Notes under the pieces: model-generated
Told to the model about the DNA's origin: nothing
Database searches by the model: none
Seen by the model: the letters and a program-made list of their open reading frames with translations, nothing else
NCBI RefSeq assembly: GCF_900130125.1
Contig: NZ_FQXY01000011.1
Span: 1,306,748-1,370,747 of the forward strand
From: Bacteroides congonensis
GTDB lineage: Bacteria > Bacteroidota > Bacteroidia > Bacteroidales > Bacteroidaceae
Length of the DNA stretch: 64,000 bases
Direction of reading: 5' to 3'
Shown: piece after piece, positions 1 through 8,846 of the stretch
Layout: the number at the start of each line of letters is the position of its first letter
How positions within the stretch are numbered: the stretch's first letter is position 1
Translations under genes and position numbers: made by a program

Positions 1-114
1 CGTTTTCACCGTCACTGTTGGCGTTTCCTGTTTCTTCACGGGTAAGCCCTGTGAAATAATCTCTTTCATAAAATCCTCGTCAATTTGCGGTTTCCCGCCG
101 CTTTGCTTTGCCAT
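1..114 (-). CDS. DUF3408-type conjugation protein, N-terminal part (cut by window edge)
   Basis: A reading frame starts at the ATG whose first base is 114 and runs off the left edge, so only 38 residues are visible. It begins MAKQSGGKPQIDEDFMKE, which resembles the start of the DUF3408 proteins that follow the ParA gene in CTnDOT-like Bacteroides elements. Its start lies 4 bp after the ParA stop codon, so the two are co-transcribed leftward. In those elements this gene sits near the head of the transfer operon; its biochemical role is unknown. The family call is tentative because the diagnostic C-terminal half is missing. Confidence 0.6.
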   Translation of the reverse strand, partial: MAKQSGGKPQIDEDFMKEIISQGLPVKKQETPTVTVKT

Positions 115-118
115 ATCG

Positions 119-886
119 TTACAGTTTTATAAGGTATGCGATTTCGGTTATCAGTTCTTCCATGTTGCTGCCTTTTACCAGCCGTTTGTCCGCCGGGAAC
201 AACGTAGAACGGAACACGGTTTTACGTTGTGCGTCCAGTTCCTTTTTAAACCTTTTGGTGTCCGGGATAAATACTTTCATAAGGGGTAGTTCCAGTTCCC
301 CGATGGTCTGCTCATACAGGGTGTAGAGGTCTGTCTTTTCCCGCCCATCTACCATGTTCCAAAACAGGTGCAGCCCTTTCAGGCGGCACGCTTCATTCTT
401 TACCAGCAGTTTATGGATAGCCACTGCAAAGGAAAGGCTGCTTTCCAATACCACCCGGTCGGCGGCTATGGGGGTAAAAATATAATCCACCCCTGAAAGG
501 GAGTTGATAACGCCCTCACTGTTCACCGTTCCGGGCAGGTCGAAAAAGACCACATCATAATCCATCCCGGCAGACGCAAGAAATTCATCCGCCGTTTTTA
601 TCGCTTCGTCCGGCGAACTGCAAAGCACCGGGTACGCTTTCTTTCCCAGTGTCTTGAACTGGTGAAAGGCAAGCCGTTTGTAATACTCATCACTGTTCAC
701 CTGTTCGGCATCCCGTTTGCGCATGGCACTGATACTGTGCTGCGGGTAGTCGCAATCCACGACCGCCACGTTGTACCCTTTCAGGTAATACAGGTAACTT
801 GCCACCAAGACGGTGAACGTTGTTTTGCCGACCCCGCCCTTTTGGGTGGAGAAAGCTACATACAAGGTTTCTTTCTTCATTGTCAT
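119..886 (-). CDS. traA: ParA/MinD-family ATPase of the conjugative element (TraA-like)
   Basis: This 255-residue P-loop ATPase carries a deviant Walker A motif, KGGVGKTT, at residues 16-23, an ADP-binding VVDCDYPQ segment and a Walker B-like VVFFDLPG. These are the signatures of ParA/Soj proteins, which polymerise on DNA and position plasmids or transfer complexes. In CTnDOT-like elements the equivalent gene, traA, heads the transfer operon next to a DUF3408 gene, as here. Two starts are possible (MTMKK at 886 or MKK at 880). The upstream intergenic region is full of CTTTC/GAAAG motifs that could be its DNA target or operator; that link is inference. Confidence 0.9.
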   Translation of the reverse strand: MTMKKETLYVAFSTQKGGVGKTTFTVLVASYLYYLKGYNVAVVDCDYPQHSISAMRKRDAEQVNSDEYYKRLAFHQFKTLGKKAYPVLCSSPDEAIKTADEFLASAGMDYDVVFFDLPGTVNSEGVINSLSGVDYIFTPIAADRVVLESSLSFAVAIHKLLVKNEACRLKGLHLFWNMVDGREKTDLYTLYEQTIGELELPLMKVFIPDTKRFKKELDAQRKTVFRSTLFPADKRLVKGSNMEELITEIAYLIKL

Positions 887-944
887 TTTGAATTATTGTG
901 ATACATCTTTATTGTTTTCCATCCGTTCAGATTGACAGACAGAG

Positions 945-1210
945 TATTTTCTTTCGTTCCATACAGGAAGCCCGAAAGCAGGAATGATTTCTTTCTTCCT
1001 ATTCTTGTTCCTTTCAATCTTTCCACAAAGACGGACAGTTTTCTTTCCCGATTGAAAGACTGTTTTCTTTCAATCATTCCATCCGGCTTGTATTCCTGCT
1101 TTCTTGAAAGATTGCAATCTTGAAATCTTGTTTTCAAGTTTTCAAAACCGCTTTCTTTCCGTCCGCTTGCCGTTACATATTCCCATCCGTCCATATTGCT
1201 TTCTTTCTTA
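945..1210. repeat. Cluster of CTTTC/GAAAG motifs upstream of the ParA gene
   Basis: Ten CTTTC copies begin at 951, 991, 1011, 1043, 1067, 1099, 1151, 1155, 1199 and 1203, and three inverted GAAAG copies at 974, 1054 and 1106. Chance would give about one in a stretch this long. Several are embedded in longer related words such as CTTTCAATC or its complement. The cluster lies between the leftward ParA operon and the rightward mob operon and could be a centromere-like or regulatory array. Confidence 0.6.
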
Positions 1211-1254
1211 AATCCGGGACAAATAAACGTAGAAAAACAACCCGTTTCGAGATG

Positions 1255-1290
1255 TGTCCTCAAATGTCCTCGTTTGTCCTCATTTGTCCT
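1255..1290. repeat. Four TGTCCT direct repeats spaced exactly 10 bp
   Basis: TGTCCT occurs at 1255, 1265, 1275 and 1285, so the copies fall on one face of the helix. The repeats lie upstream of the mob operon and of the probable oriT. A related TTTGTC/GGACAAA group lies at 9516-9550. The pattern fits an iteron or regulator-binding array; the binding protein is not known. Confidence 0.65.
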
Positions 1291-1324
1291 ATAATCCGCT
1301 ATTTCACAGCATTTTTAATACCCG

Positions 1325-1551
1325 TTACTTTGCAACCGAAAGGTATCGGTCAGGCTAACCAAGCCCCCGCCGCCGGGAGCGTTCCAATATCCGCTAACTC
1401 CAATCCGTCCGTAGGCGGATTTTTATTTGCACTGGCAAATAGCAAGGTGTGTTCTAAGCAGCTTGAAGTTCTTTCAGCAGCTTTGAACGCCTTGCCCGGA
1501 CGAAGCCGGGATAGGGTCACTCCGAAGTCGTAACCCTTTAAAAAATGTAGC
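1325..1551 (+). other. Candidate oriT / mob-operon leader
   Basis: This stretch directly precedes the relaxosome genes, where oriT normally lies. It holds a -7-like TTACTTTGC at 1325-1333, an ATCCGC/GCGGAT inverted repeat (1389-1394 with 1415-1420) followed by a T-rich run, a repeated AGCAGCTTGAA-like word near 1459-1486, and a CCCGG/CCGGG hairpin near 1496-1511. The rightward ORF starts only at 1552, and leftward frames here look unlike protein. The nick site cannot be assigned by eye, so the oriT call is positional inference. Confidence 0.45.
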
Positions 1552-1989
1552 ATGAAACAGAAAAATGAAAATGCGCCCCGTCCGGGTGGCGCAGGACGCA
1601 AGCCCAAAGCAGACCCGGCAGTGTTCCGGTACTCTATCAGCTTCAATGCGATAGACCACTCCCGCTTTTTGGCATTGTTCGACCAGTCCGGTATGCGCAC
1701 GAAAGCGCATTTTATCACCGCCCGTATCTTCGGCGAACCGTTCAAAGTGATTAGAATCGACAAGGCGGCAGTCGAATATTATACCCGGCTGACCGCTTTA
1801 TATTCCCAGTACAGGGGAATTGCCGTGAATTACAATCAGGTGGTAAAGGCTCTCCATACCAATTTTTCAGAGAAGAAAGCTCTCGCTTTTCTCTATAAAC
1901 TGGAAAAGGCAACGATGGAACTTGCCGACCTGAACTGCCAAATTATTGAACTGACCCGTGAATTTGAAACAAGATGGTTGCAAAGATAA
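1552..1989 (+). CDS. mobA: Mobilization accessory protein MobA (relaxosome component)
   Basis: This 145-residue basic protein opens with a Gly/Pro/Lys-rich tail (RPGGAGRKPKADPAV). A segment with ribbon-helix-helix character follows (FRYSISFNAIDHSRFLALFD), then a helical C-terminus. Such proteins bind oriT and help load the relaxase in Bacteroides mobABC systems. It overlaps the relaxase start by 16 bp, which implies translational coupling. The assignment rests mainly on its size, its basic N-terminus and its place in a mobA-mobB-mobC order. Confidence 0.75.
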   Translation: MKQKNENAPRPGGAGRKPKADPAVFRYSISFNAIDHSRFLALFDQSGMRTKAHFITARIFGEPFKVIRIDKAAVEYYTRLTALYSQYRGIAVNYNQVVKALHTNFSEKKALAFLYKLEKATMELADLNCQIIELTREFETRWLQR

Positions 1990-3212
1990 GCGTAGGCAGT
2001 TCCCTGTTCGGTGCGCTTTCCTACAACCAAAACAAGGTGGATGAAGAGCAGGGAAAAGTACTTTTAAGCAATCGTATGTTTGAAAGTGAGGACGGGAATT
2101 TCAGCATCCGGCGATGTATGGAATGTTTCGATATGCACCTGCCCGCAGACCTGAAAACGGAAAAGCCGATTATCCATATCTCCTTGAACCCGCACCCGGA
2201 CGATGTGCTTTCAGACAGCCAGCTTGCGGACATCGCCAAAGAATATATGGATAAGTTAGGGTACGGCAACCAGCCCTATATGGTGTATAAGCACGAAGAT
2301 ATTGCAAGGCATCACATCCATATCGTTTCCATCCGGGTGGATGATACGGGTAAGAAGATAAACGACAAGTTCGAGCATATCCGCAGCAAGCAAATTACCC
2401 GTGAACTGGAACAGAAGTACGGGCTGCATCCGGCAGAGAAGAAACAGGCAGCCGACCGCCCCGAACTTAAAAAGGTGGATTACCGGGCAGGGGACGTAAA
2501 GCACCAGTTATCCAATACGGTGAAAGCACTTGCCAGCAGTTACCGTTTCCAAAGTTTCACGGAATACAAAGCGTTGCTATCTATATATAATGTACAGGCG
2601 GAGGAAGTGAAAGGGGAAGCGAACGGCAAACCCTATAACGGTATTGTCTATTCAGCGACCAATGACAAGGGAGAAAAGCAGGGAAACCCGTTCAAATCTT
2701 CTTCTTTGGGTAAGTCGGTAGGTTACGAAGCCATCCAGCGACACATCAAGAAATCCACAAAGGACATTCAGGACAAGAACTTGAAAGAGCGTACACGCCG
2801 GACGGTTGCCGCAGTGATGAAATCCGCCCATAACCGTAAGGAACTGGAACAAGAACTGAAAGCGAAAGGCATAGATGTTCTTTTCCGGCAGAACGATACA
2901 GGCAGGATATACGGTGTAACATTCATCGACCACGAAAACCGTACCGTCCTGAACGGTTCACGGTTGGGAAAGGACTTTTCCGCCAATGTGTTCAATGACC
3001 TGTTTTCCGGCTCCCGTACTTTGACGGGAAACAGCAAACAGGAAACGCAGGAACACACGCCGGAATTTAACCCGACCGGACACCTTGAAAATACAGGCAA
3101 TACCGTTGCCGGACTGTTCAGTCTGTTATCCGGCGGGGACGATGCGCCACCCGACAACAGCCAAGTTCCGCCACCCAAGAAGAAAAAGAAGAAGAAACAA
3201 AGACGTATTTAA
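1974..3212 (+). CDS. mobB: Relaxase / mobilization nuclease MobB
   Basis: This 412-residue relaxase should nick one strand at oriT and stay covalently attached to the 5' end during transfer. The three-His metal site is visible as HEDIARHHIHI at residues 107-117, the usual HxD..HxH motif III of the MobP-type relaxase domain. A candidate catalytic Tyr lies at about residue 17 (SYNQNK). The C-terminal half is charged and ends in a lysine-rich tail (PPPKKKKKKKQRRI), probably for DNA or coupling-protein contact. It overlaps mobA by 16 bp and is followed 19 bp later by mobC. Confidence 0.9.
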   Translation: MVAKISVGSSLFGALSYNQNKVDEEQGKVLLSNRMFESEDGNFSIRRCMECFDMHLPADLKTEKPIIHISLNPHPDDVLSDSQLADIAKEYMDKLGYGNQPYMVYKHEDIARHHIHIVSIRVDDTGKKINDKFEHIRSKQITRELEQKYGLHPAEKKQAADRPELKKVDYRAGDVKHQLSNTVKALASSYRFQSFTEYKALLSIYNVQAEEVKGEANGKPYNGIVYSATNDKGEKQGNPFKSSSLGKSVGYEAIQRHIKKSTKDIQDKNLKERTRRTVAAVMKSAHNRKELEQELKAKGIDVLFRQNDTGRIYGVTFIDHENRTVLNGSRLGKDFSANVFNDLFSGSRTLTGNSKQETQEHTPEFNPTGHLENTGNTVAGLFSLLSGGDDAPPDNSQVPPPKKKKKKKQRRI

Positions 3213-3231
3213 TAACTATAAAATTTCAATT

Positions 3232-5235
3232 ATGCAGAATGAAGATGATTTAAGAGGACTTGCAAAGGTCATGGACTTTATGCGGGCAATCAGTATTTTA
3301 TTTGTAGTGATAAACATCTACTGGTTTTGTTACCAGTCGTTCCGGGAATGGGGTATCAATATCGGGGTAGTCGATAAAATCCTGTTGAACTTCCAGCGTA
3401 CCGCCGGGCTGTTCTCCAATATCCTGTACACCAAACTCTTTTCAGTGGTATTCCTTGCGCTTTCCTGTTTGGGTACAAAGGGAGTGAAAGAGGAAAAAAT
3501 CACATGGAACAAGATTTATGTGTTCCTGACTATCGGTTTTATCCTGTTTTTCCTGAACTGGTGGTTGCTGGCTCTGCCCTTGCCACTGGCGGCAAACACG
3601 GCATTGTATATCTTTACCATGACAGCCGGGTATCTTTCCCTTTTGGCTGCCGGAGTATGGATTTCACGTTTGCTGAAAAACAACCTGATGGATGATGTGT
3701 TTAATTTGGAGAATGAAAGTTTCGCACAGGAAACACGCCTGATAGAAAACGAATATTCTATCAACCTGCCGACACGGTTCTACTACAAGAAGAAATGGAA
3801 TGATGGGTGGATAAACGTTGTAAACCCGTTTAGGGCAAGCATGGTTTTAGGCACACCCGGTTCGGGAAAATCGTATGCGATAGTCAATAATTACATCAAA
3901 CAGCAAATCGAAAAAGGTTTTGCTGTTTATATTTATGACTATAAATTCCCCGACCTTTCGGAGATAGCATATAATCACCTAATCAACCATTTAGACGGGT
4001 ATAAGGTACAGCCTAAATTCTACATGATTAACTTTGACGACCCACGTAAAAGTCACCGATGCAACCCGATAAATCCGGCATTTATGACGGACATATCGGA
4101 CGCATACGAAGCCAGTTATACAATCATGTTAAATTTGAACCGCAGTTGGATAACCAAGCAGGGAGATTTCTTTGTGGAAAGCCCGATTATCCTGCTGGCT
4201 TCTATAATATGGTTTTTGAAAATCTATCAGGGTGGCAAGTATTGTACATTTCCGCACGCCATTGAATTTTTGAACAAGAAATATGCCGATACATTTACTA
4301 TTTTAACCAGCTATCCCGAACTGGAAAACTATCTTTCACCGTTCATGGACGCATGGGAAAGTAATGCGCAAGACCAGCTTCAAGGGCAGCTTGCAAGTGC
4401 TAAAATCCCACTTTCCCGTATGATAAGCCCTGCTTTGTATTGGGTAATGACAGGGGATGATTTTTCACTGGATATAAACAACCCGGAAGAACCTAAGATT
4501 TTGGTAGTAGGCAATAATCCCGACCGTCAGAATATCTATTCCTGTGCTTTGGGTCTATATAATTCCCGCATCGTGAAGCTGATAAACAAGAAGCACCAAC
4601 TGAAAAGTTCCGTAATCATTGACGAACTACCGACCATCTATTTTCGGGGACTGGATAACCTGATAGCAACGGCACGAAGCAACAAAGTAGCGGTCTGTTT
4701 GGGCTTTCAGGATTTCAGCCAGTTACGCCGGGATTATGGGGATAAGGAAAGTCGTGTAATCGAAAATACAGTAGGTAATATCTTTTCCGGTCAGGTGGTT
4801 TCCGAAACGGCAAAAACGCTTTCAGACCGTTTCGGAAAGGTCTTACAAAAACGCCAAAGCATGACTATCAACCGGAATGATAAATCAACCTCTATCAGTA
4901 CGCAGATGGATAGTTTGATACCACCCAGTAAAATATCCAATTTAACACAGGGTATGTTCGTGGGTGCAGTCAGTGATAATTTCGATGAAAGGATAGAGCA
5001 GAAAATATTCCATGCGGAAATTGTGGTGGATAATGATAAGGTGAAACGGGAAACAGCCAATTACAAGAAGCTGCCCCAAATTATAGATTTCAGGGACGAG
5101 GACGGGAACGACCGGATGCAGGAAGAAATACAGGCAAATTACAACCGGGTCAAGCAGGAAGTCCAGCAGATTATCATGGATGAAATGGAACGGATAAAGA
5201 ACGACCCTGAATTGCAATATTTAATAAAGGAATAG
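3232..5235 (+). CDS. mobC: Type IV coupling protein MobC (TraG/VirD4 family)
   Basis: This 667-residue membrane ATPase links the relaxosome to the mating channel. About four hydrophobic segments fill the first 150 residues. The ATPase domain follows, with Walker A GTPGSGKS at 207-214 and Walker B VIIDEL ending at D464-E465. The frame is open further upstream, but those codons overlap mobB. ATG at 3232, just after the mobB stop, gives a normal N-terminus (MQNEDDLRGLAK) and is preferred. It ends the mob operon; an AT-rich cargo module follows. Confidence 0.9.
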   Translation: MQNEDDLRGLAKVMDFMRAISILFVVINIYWFCYQSFREWGINIGVVDKILLNFQRTAGLFSNILYTKLFSVVFLALSCLGTKGVKEEKITWNKIYVFLTIGFILFFLNWWLLALPLPLAANTALYIFTMTAGYLSLLAAGVWISRLLKNNLMDDVFNLENESFAQETRLIENEYSINLPTRFYYKKKWNDGWINVVNPFRASMVLGTPGSGKSYAIVNNYIKQQIEKGFAVYIYDYKFPDLSEIAYNHLINHLDGYKVQPKFYMINFDDPRKSHRCNPINPAFMTDISDAYEASYTIMLNLNRSWITKQGDFFVESPIILLASIIWFLKIYQGGKYCTFPHAIEFLNKKYADTFTILTSYPELENYLSPFMDAWESNAQDQLQGQLASAKIPLSRMISPALYWVMTGDDFSLDINNPEEPKILVVGNNPDRQNIYSCALGLYNSRIVKLINKKHQLKSSVIIDELPTIYFRGLDNLIATARSNKVAVCLGFQDFSQLRRDYGDKESRVIENTVGNIFSGQVVSETAKTLSDRFGKVLQKRQSMTINRNDKSTSISTQMDSLIPPSKISNLTQGMFVGAVSDNFDERIEQKIFHAEIVVDNDKVKRETANYKKLPQIIDFRDEDGNDRMQEEIQANYNRVKQEVQQIIMDEMERIKNDPELQYLIKE

Positions 5236-5294
5236 TAGTTTATATCGTTTCGTTGGTGTTGTTATATCGATAATCGTGTTTTTATTTACGATAT

Positions 5295-5348
5295 TTGATA
5301 TATTTATATCAATATGCTTGTTTTGTATTACGAAAAATGCTACATTTG
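5295..5348 (+). promoter_or_regulatory. Promoter and palindromic operator of the AAA-ATPase/subtilase operon
   Basis: A Bacteroides-type promoter is present: TTG at 5318-5320, a 20-bp spacer and TACATTTG at 5341-5348, 24 bp before the ATG at 5373. Just upstream is a palindrome with 8-bp arms, TTGATATA and TATATCAA (5295-5312, 2-bp centre). It is well placed for an operator. The downstream ATPase ends in a helix-turn-helix, so self-regulation is plausible but unproven. Confidence 0.6.
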
Positions 5349-5372
5349 CCACATAATTGATTTTAATGGATT

Positions 5373-6467
5373 ATGTACACAGAAATATTAAGAATAATAG
5401 AAGGGGGATTAGCTAAAGACACGAAAAAAGTCTATAGCTATTCCAAGTTACTTGCCGAAAAAATGGGCAAGGATGGAGATAGCAGGATGTCTAAAATGAT
5501 TATGAAAGCAATAGAAAATAGAATGGCTACGACTATTACTATGGATGAATTGCTAACAACACCTGTTGACCAAGAAAGCCGATTGAGTATTGTAGATGTA
5601 TCAGTCCCCTCGGTTGATAGTACGCCAATTGTTCTACCAAAATTGATAGATAATAAAATAGCAGACTTTATTAATGTTGTAAAACACCAAAGTCAGTTAA
5701 TTCAAAAAGGAGTAGAAACGTCAAATTCACTACTTCTTTATGGGAGTCCGGGATGTGGAAAAACAACTATTGCTAAATATATATCTGAAAAAACAGGATT
5801 GCCCTTAGTCGTTGCAAGGTTTGATGCCATTGTGTCTTCCTTATTAGGGAATACAGCCAAGAATATTAGAAAAATTTTTGACTTTGCTGATAATAAACCT
5901 TGTATTTTATTTTTGGATGAATTTGATGCTATTGCGAAAGCAAGGGATGACCAATATGAATTAGGAGAATTAAAAAGAGTAATAAATAGCCTCTTGCAAA
6001 ATATAGATTCTTTTGCAAAACAGAATATTCTTATCGCAGCTACTAATCATCCAGAATTGTTAGATAAAGCAATTTGGAGAAGATTTAATACGGTTATAGA
6101 AATAGGTGTTCCTCAAGATGAAGAATTAGTTAGACTATTAAAAACTTTTGTAGATGATTTTAATACGGATTTTACGACTGATGAAAAAAAATGCGATAAA
6201 ATAGCTAAATTACTTATTGGTAAGTCGCCATCTGATATAAAAACAATCATCAATAATGCAAAAGCTAAAATTGTTATAAGCAATAGAGATATTCTCCAAT
6301 ATGAAGATGTTCTGATTGAATTGTTTGAGTTTAACAATAGAGGTAATCTTACTGTTGACGGGTTAGTAGAATATTTGAATGACAATGGAGTTCCCCAAGC
6401 GGCTATTGCTGATAGGATGGGGATTTCTCTTAGACAAGTTCGCAATTATTTAAATAAACAATCATAG
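5373..6467 (+). CDS. AAA+ ATPase with C-terminal HTH, IetA-like
   Basis: This 364-residue protein has one AAA+ domain. Walker A is GSPGCGKTT (124-132), Walker B CILFLDEFD (177-185), and an FtsH/Cdc48-like sensor region ATNHPELLDKAIWRRF follows. The last 35 residues look like a helix-turn-helix (QAAIADRMGISLRQVRNYLN). The gene ends 2 bp before a subtilase gene. An AAA-ATPase followed by a subtilisin-like protease is the layout of IetAS, first described as a plasmid-exclusion, toxin-antitoxin-like pair and later reported in screens for anti-phage systems. In that model the ATPase restrains or steers the protease. The gene is visibly more AT-rich than the transfer genes around it, consistent with separate acquisition. 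Confidence 0.8.
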   Translation: MYTEILRIIEGGLAKDTKKVYSYSKLLAEKMGKDGDSRMSKMIMKAIENRMATTITMDELLTTPVDQESRLSIVDVSVPSVDSTPIVLPKLIDNKIADFINVVKHQSQLIQKGVETSNSLLLYGSPGCGKTTIAKYISEKTGLPLVVARFDAIVSSLLGNTAKNIRKIFDFADNKPCILFLDEFDAIAKARDDQYELGELKRVINSLLQNIDSFAKQNILIAATNHPELLDKAIWRRFNTVIEIGVPQDEELVRLLKTFVDDFNTDFTTDEKKCDKIAKLLIGKSPSDIKTIINNAKAKIVISNRDILQYEDVLIELFEFNNRGNLTVDGLVEYLNDNGVPQAAIADRMGISLRQVRNYLNKQS

Positions 6468-6469
6468 TT

Positions 6470-8827
6470 ATGGCAAAAAATCTTCCTATTAAGTTCTTTC
6501 AAAAAAGACAAAAAGACGAATTAGATACGGAAGGTGGTAGTAGCAATAAGCCACCTAAATGGGTCAATCCTGAAACTGTATGTGAGAAATCAATACATTT
6601 TAGACAAGTGTTAAATGAAGTTGCAGAATCTTTGTCAAGAAAAGTGAGACGTAATAACTACGTTCCTTCTGTTGTAAAATTAAAGATGAATTCTGATGCC
6701 TTAGCTAAAACTTATCGCAGAGAAGTTGCAAACCTATTTAATGTAGGTAAGTTAAATACGATTGGAGTAAGTGGTGAAGATGAGGTTTTGGTTAAAATAG
6801 ATAACAAAGATGATTTGCGAAGAATTTCTGATAAAATAGCATATGCAGAAATGAGCCATCCTACTCCTTCTGTTATCATAGGTATTTCTGCTATAATTAA
6901 CATTGAAGAGTTTAAACCTCAAGTTAATGTAACACCTACTGCCGGAACAATATTGAAAGTCAAACTATTTAACTACTATGACAATTCTTTGAATAGTGTC
7001 TTAATTAAAGAATTTGAAAAGTATTGTAAAGAGCATAAGTTAAATTATAAAAGTGTTCCTTATTCTGGAGAACTGAATATTTACCGAATAGATGGTATCA
7101 CTATAGACGCATTTAATGAAATAAAAGAATTTGATGGTATTCAATTAATATCAGAGATGCCAACTTATGATATTACTATGGATTCTGTTTCTGAAAAGAA
7201 TAATATACCTGTAAAATATCCTAAAGCTGGTATTGAATATCCGGTAGTAGGAATATTGGATACAGGAATTGCAGATATAGATCATTTAAAGCCTTGGCTA
7301 TGTGACGAAAGCATTACATACTATTCTAAAGAAGATGTAAATAAAAGTCATGGAACTTTTGTTGCAGGAGTATTATTATATGGAGATGAATTAGAGGGGG
7401 AAAATTATACTGGATTTGATGGGTGTAGGTTATTGGAAGCTATTGTAATGCCAGATACTTCAAAACAAAGTATAACTGAAGATGAATTGATATTTCAAAT
7501 ATGGGATGCTGTCAGTAGAAATCCTGATGTAAAAGTATGGAATCTTTCTTTAGGAACTAATAGGGAAGCTGATTTATATGAGTTCTCTGATTTTGCCAAG
7601 GCATTAGATGAAATACAAGAACAAAACAATGTTCTTATTTGTAAATCAGCAGGTAATTGTACTAATTTTAAATTGAATGCTCCGGTTGAACGAATAGCAA
7701 AATCAGCAGATACTGTAAGAGGTTTGGTTGTAGGTTCTTTAGCACATGATAAAAATAATACTGATATTGCAGAAAAAAATAATCCGTCTCCTTTTTCAAG
7801 AATTGGACGTGGTCCTTCACATTTAATAAAACCAGATGTAGTTCATTTTGGAGGTAACGTGGGATTAGATAGTTTCAATAATATTACAACAAACCCTGTT
7901 AAATCATTTTCGGTTTCAGGTCAAGTAGTTGGGAATGTTGGTACAAGTTTTTCAACGCCCAGAATAGCTGCAATAACTTCTGGACTTGATGCGATGCTAA
8001 ATGAATCCTTTAATCCAAACTTATTAAAAGCTTTAATTATACACTCTGCAAAATATCCGGAGGAGATGAAAATGCAGATAGCTGATAAAATTAAATATAC
8101 AGGATTTGGACTTCCTTCTAATGTTAAAGATATTCTTTTTAATGAACCTAATGAAATAACACTTATACTTCAAGATACATTAGAAAGAGGACATTTTATT
8201 GATATACTTGATTTTCCATTTCCTCAAAGCATGGTGGATGATGAAGGCTATTTTTATGGAGAAGTTACAGTTACATTAGTTACATCGCCTATTCTGGAGG
8301 TTTCACAAGGTGCAGAATATTGTCAGTCTAATATAGATGTTATGCTTGGCACATATGATGAAAAGATAGAACGTGATACTACAAAGCGAACTGTTAAGAA
8401 TCCTATTGGTGCGGACGGAAGGCAAAATGTTTTAGCAATGGCAAATTATAGCAAAAAAGCATCCAAGGACATCACTTCTCCTTTTGCAACTGAACGAATG
8501 CTGGTTGCTTATGGTGATAAATTCCAGCCAGTCAAAAAATGGAGTGTAAATTTTGATGAATTTACGCCTGCTAATAAGGAGAAATTTCTAAAAGCACCTA
8601 AGAATTGGTATTTAAAGATGGAAGGATTGTATCGTCATTTTACAGAAGAAAAATGTGAGATGGAAGATAGAACACCAAGCCAAGACTTTTGTCTTGTAAT
8701 AACCATCAAAGATACCAAAAAGAAAGGTAATATATACAATGAAGTTACTCAATTGCTTGATAATTTTAGTTTTATACATAGCAATGTGAAAGTTAAAGAA
8801 GAAGTACGAATCAGATTAAATAGCTAA
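6470..8827 (+). CDS. Subtilisin-like serine protease (S8), IetS-like
   Basis: This 785-residue cytoplasmic-type protease has no signal peptide. The catalytic triad is complete: D264 in GILDTG, H294 in SHGTFVAG and S493 in GTSFSTP, with the oxyanion Asn at N396 in SAGN. About 250 residues precede the catalytic domain and about 250 follow, longer than secreted subtilisins and typical of ATPase-partnered intracellular subtilases. It is translationally linked to the upstream AAA-ATPase (2-bp gap). By analogy to IetAS it would be the effector of an abortive-defence or plasmid-exclusion pair. Another possibility is a protein quality-control pair. Confidence 0.8.
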   Translation: MAKNLPIKFFQKRQKDELDTEGGSSNKPPKWVNPETVCEKSIHFRQVLNEVAESLSRKVRRNNYVPSVVKLKMNSDALAKTYRREVANLFNVGKLNTIGVSGEDEVLVKIDNKDDLRRISDKIAYAEMSHPTPSVIIGISAIINIEEFKPQVNVTPTAGTILKVKLFNYYDNSLNSVLIKEFEKYCKEHKLNYKSVPYSGELNIYRIDGITIDAFNEIKEFDGIQLISEMPTYDITMDSVSEKNNIPVKYPKAGIEYPVVGILDTGIADIDHLKPWLCDESITYYSKEDVNKSHGTFVAGVLLYGDELEGENYTGFDGCRLLEAIVMPDTSKQSITEDELIFQIWDAVSRNPDVKVWNLSLGTNREADLYEFSDFAKALDEIQEQNNVLICKSAGNCTNFKLNAPVERIAKSADTVRGLVVGSLAHDKNNTDIAEKNNPSPFSRIGRGPSHLIKPDVVHFGGNVGLDSFNNITTNPVKSFSVSGQVVGNVGTSFSTPRIAAITSGLDAMLNESFNPNLLKALIIHSAKYPEEMKMQIADKIKYTGFGLPSNVKDILFNEPNEITLILQDTLERGHFIDILDFPFPQSMVDDEGYFYGEVTVTLVTSPILEVSQGAEYCQSNIDVMLGTYDEKIERDTTKRTVKNPIGADGRQNVLAMANYSKKASKDITSPFATERMLVAYGDKFQPVKKWSVNFDEFTPANKEKFLKAPKNWYLKMEGLYRHFTEEKCEMEDRTPSQDFCLVITIKDTKKKGNIYNEVTQLLDNFSFIHSNVKVKEEVRIRLNS

Positions 8828-8846
8828 TAAACCAAGAAAAAACAAT

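Noticed and set aside
883..1263. Minus-strand frame of 126 codons ending at the ParA start
   Set aside because: It overlaps the ParA ATG in an ATGA pattern, but it is made of the CTTTC/GAAAG repeat array and has no domain-like pattern; the repeats explain the open frame.
1350..1763. Minus-strand frame of 137 codons across the mob leader
   Set aside because: It runs over the candidate oriT and the start of mobA in the opposite direction and has low-complexity content; it is more likely a shadow of conserved non-coding DNA.
3085..3231. N-terminal extension of the coupling protein to 3085
   Set aside because: The extra 49 codons overlap mobB and are unlike the family; ATG 3232 gives a typical start.
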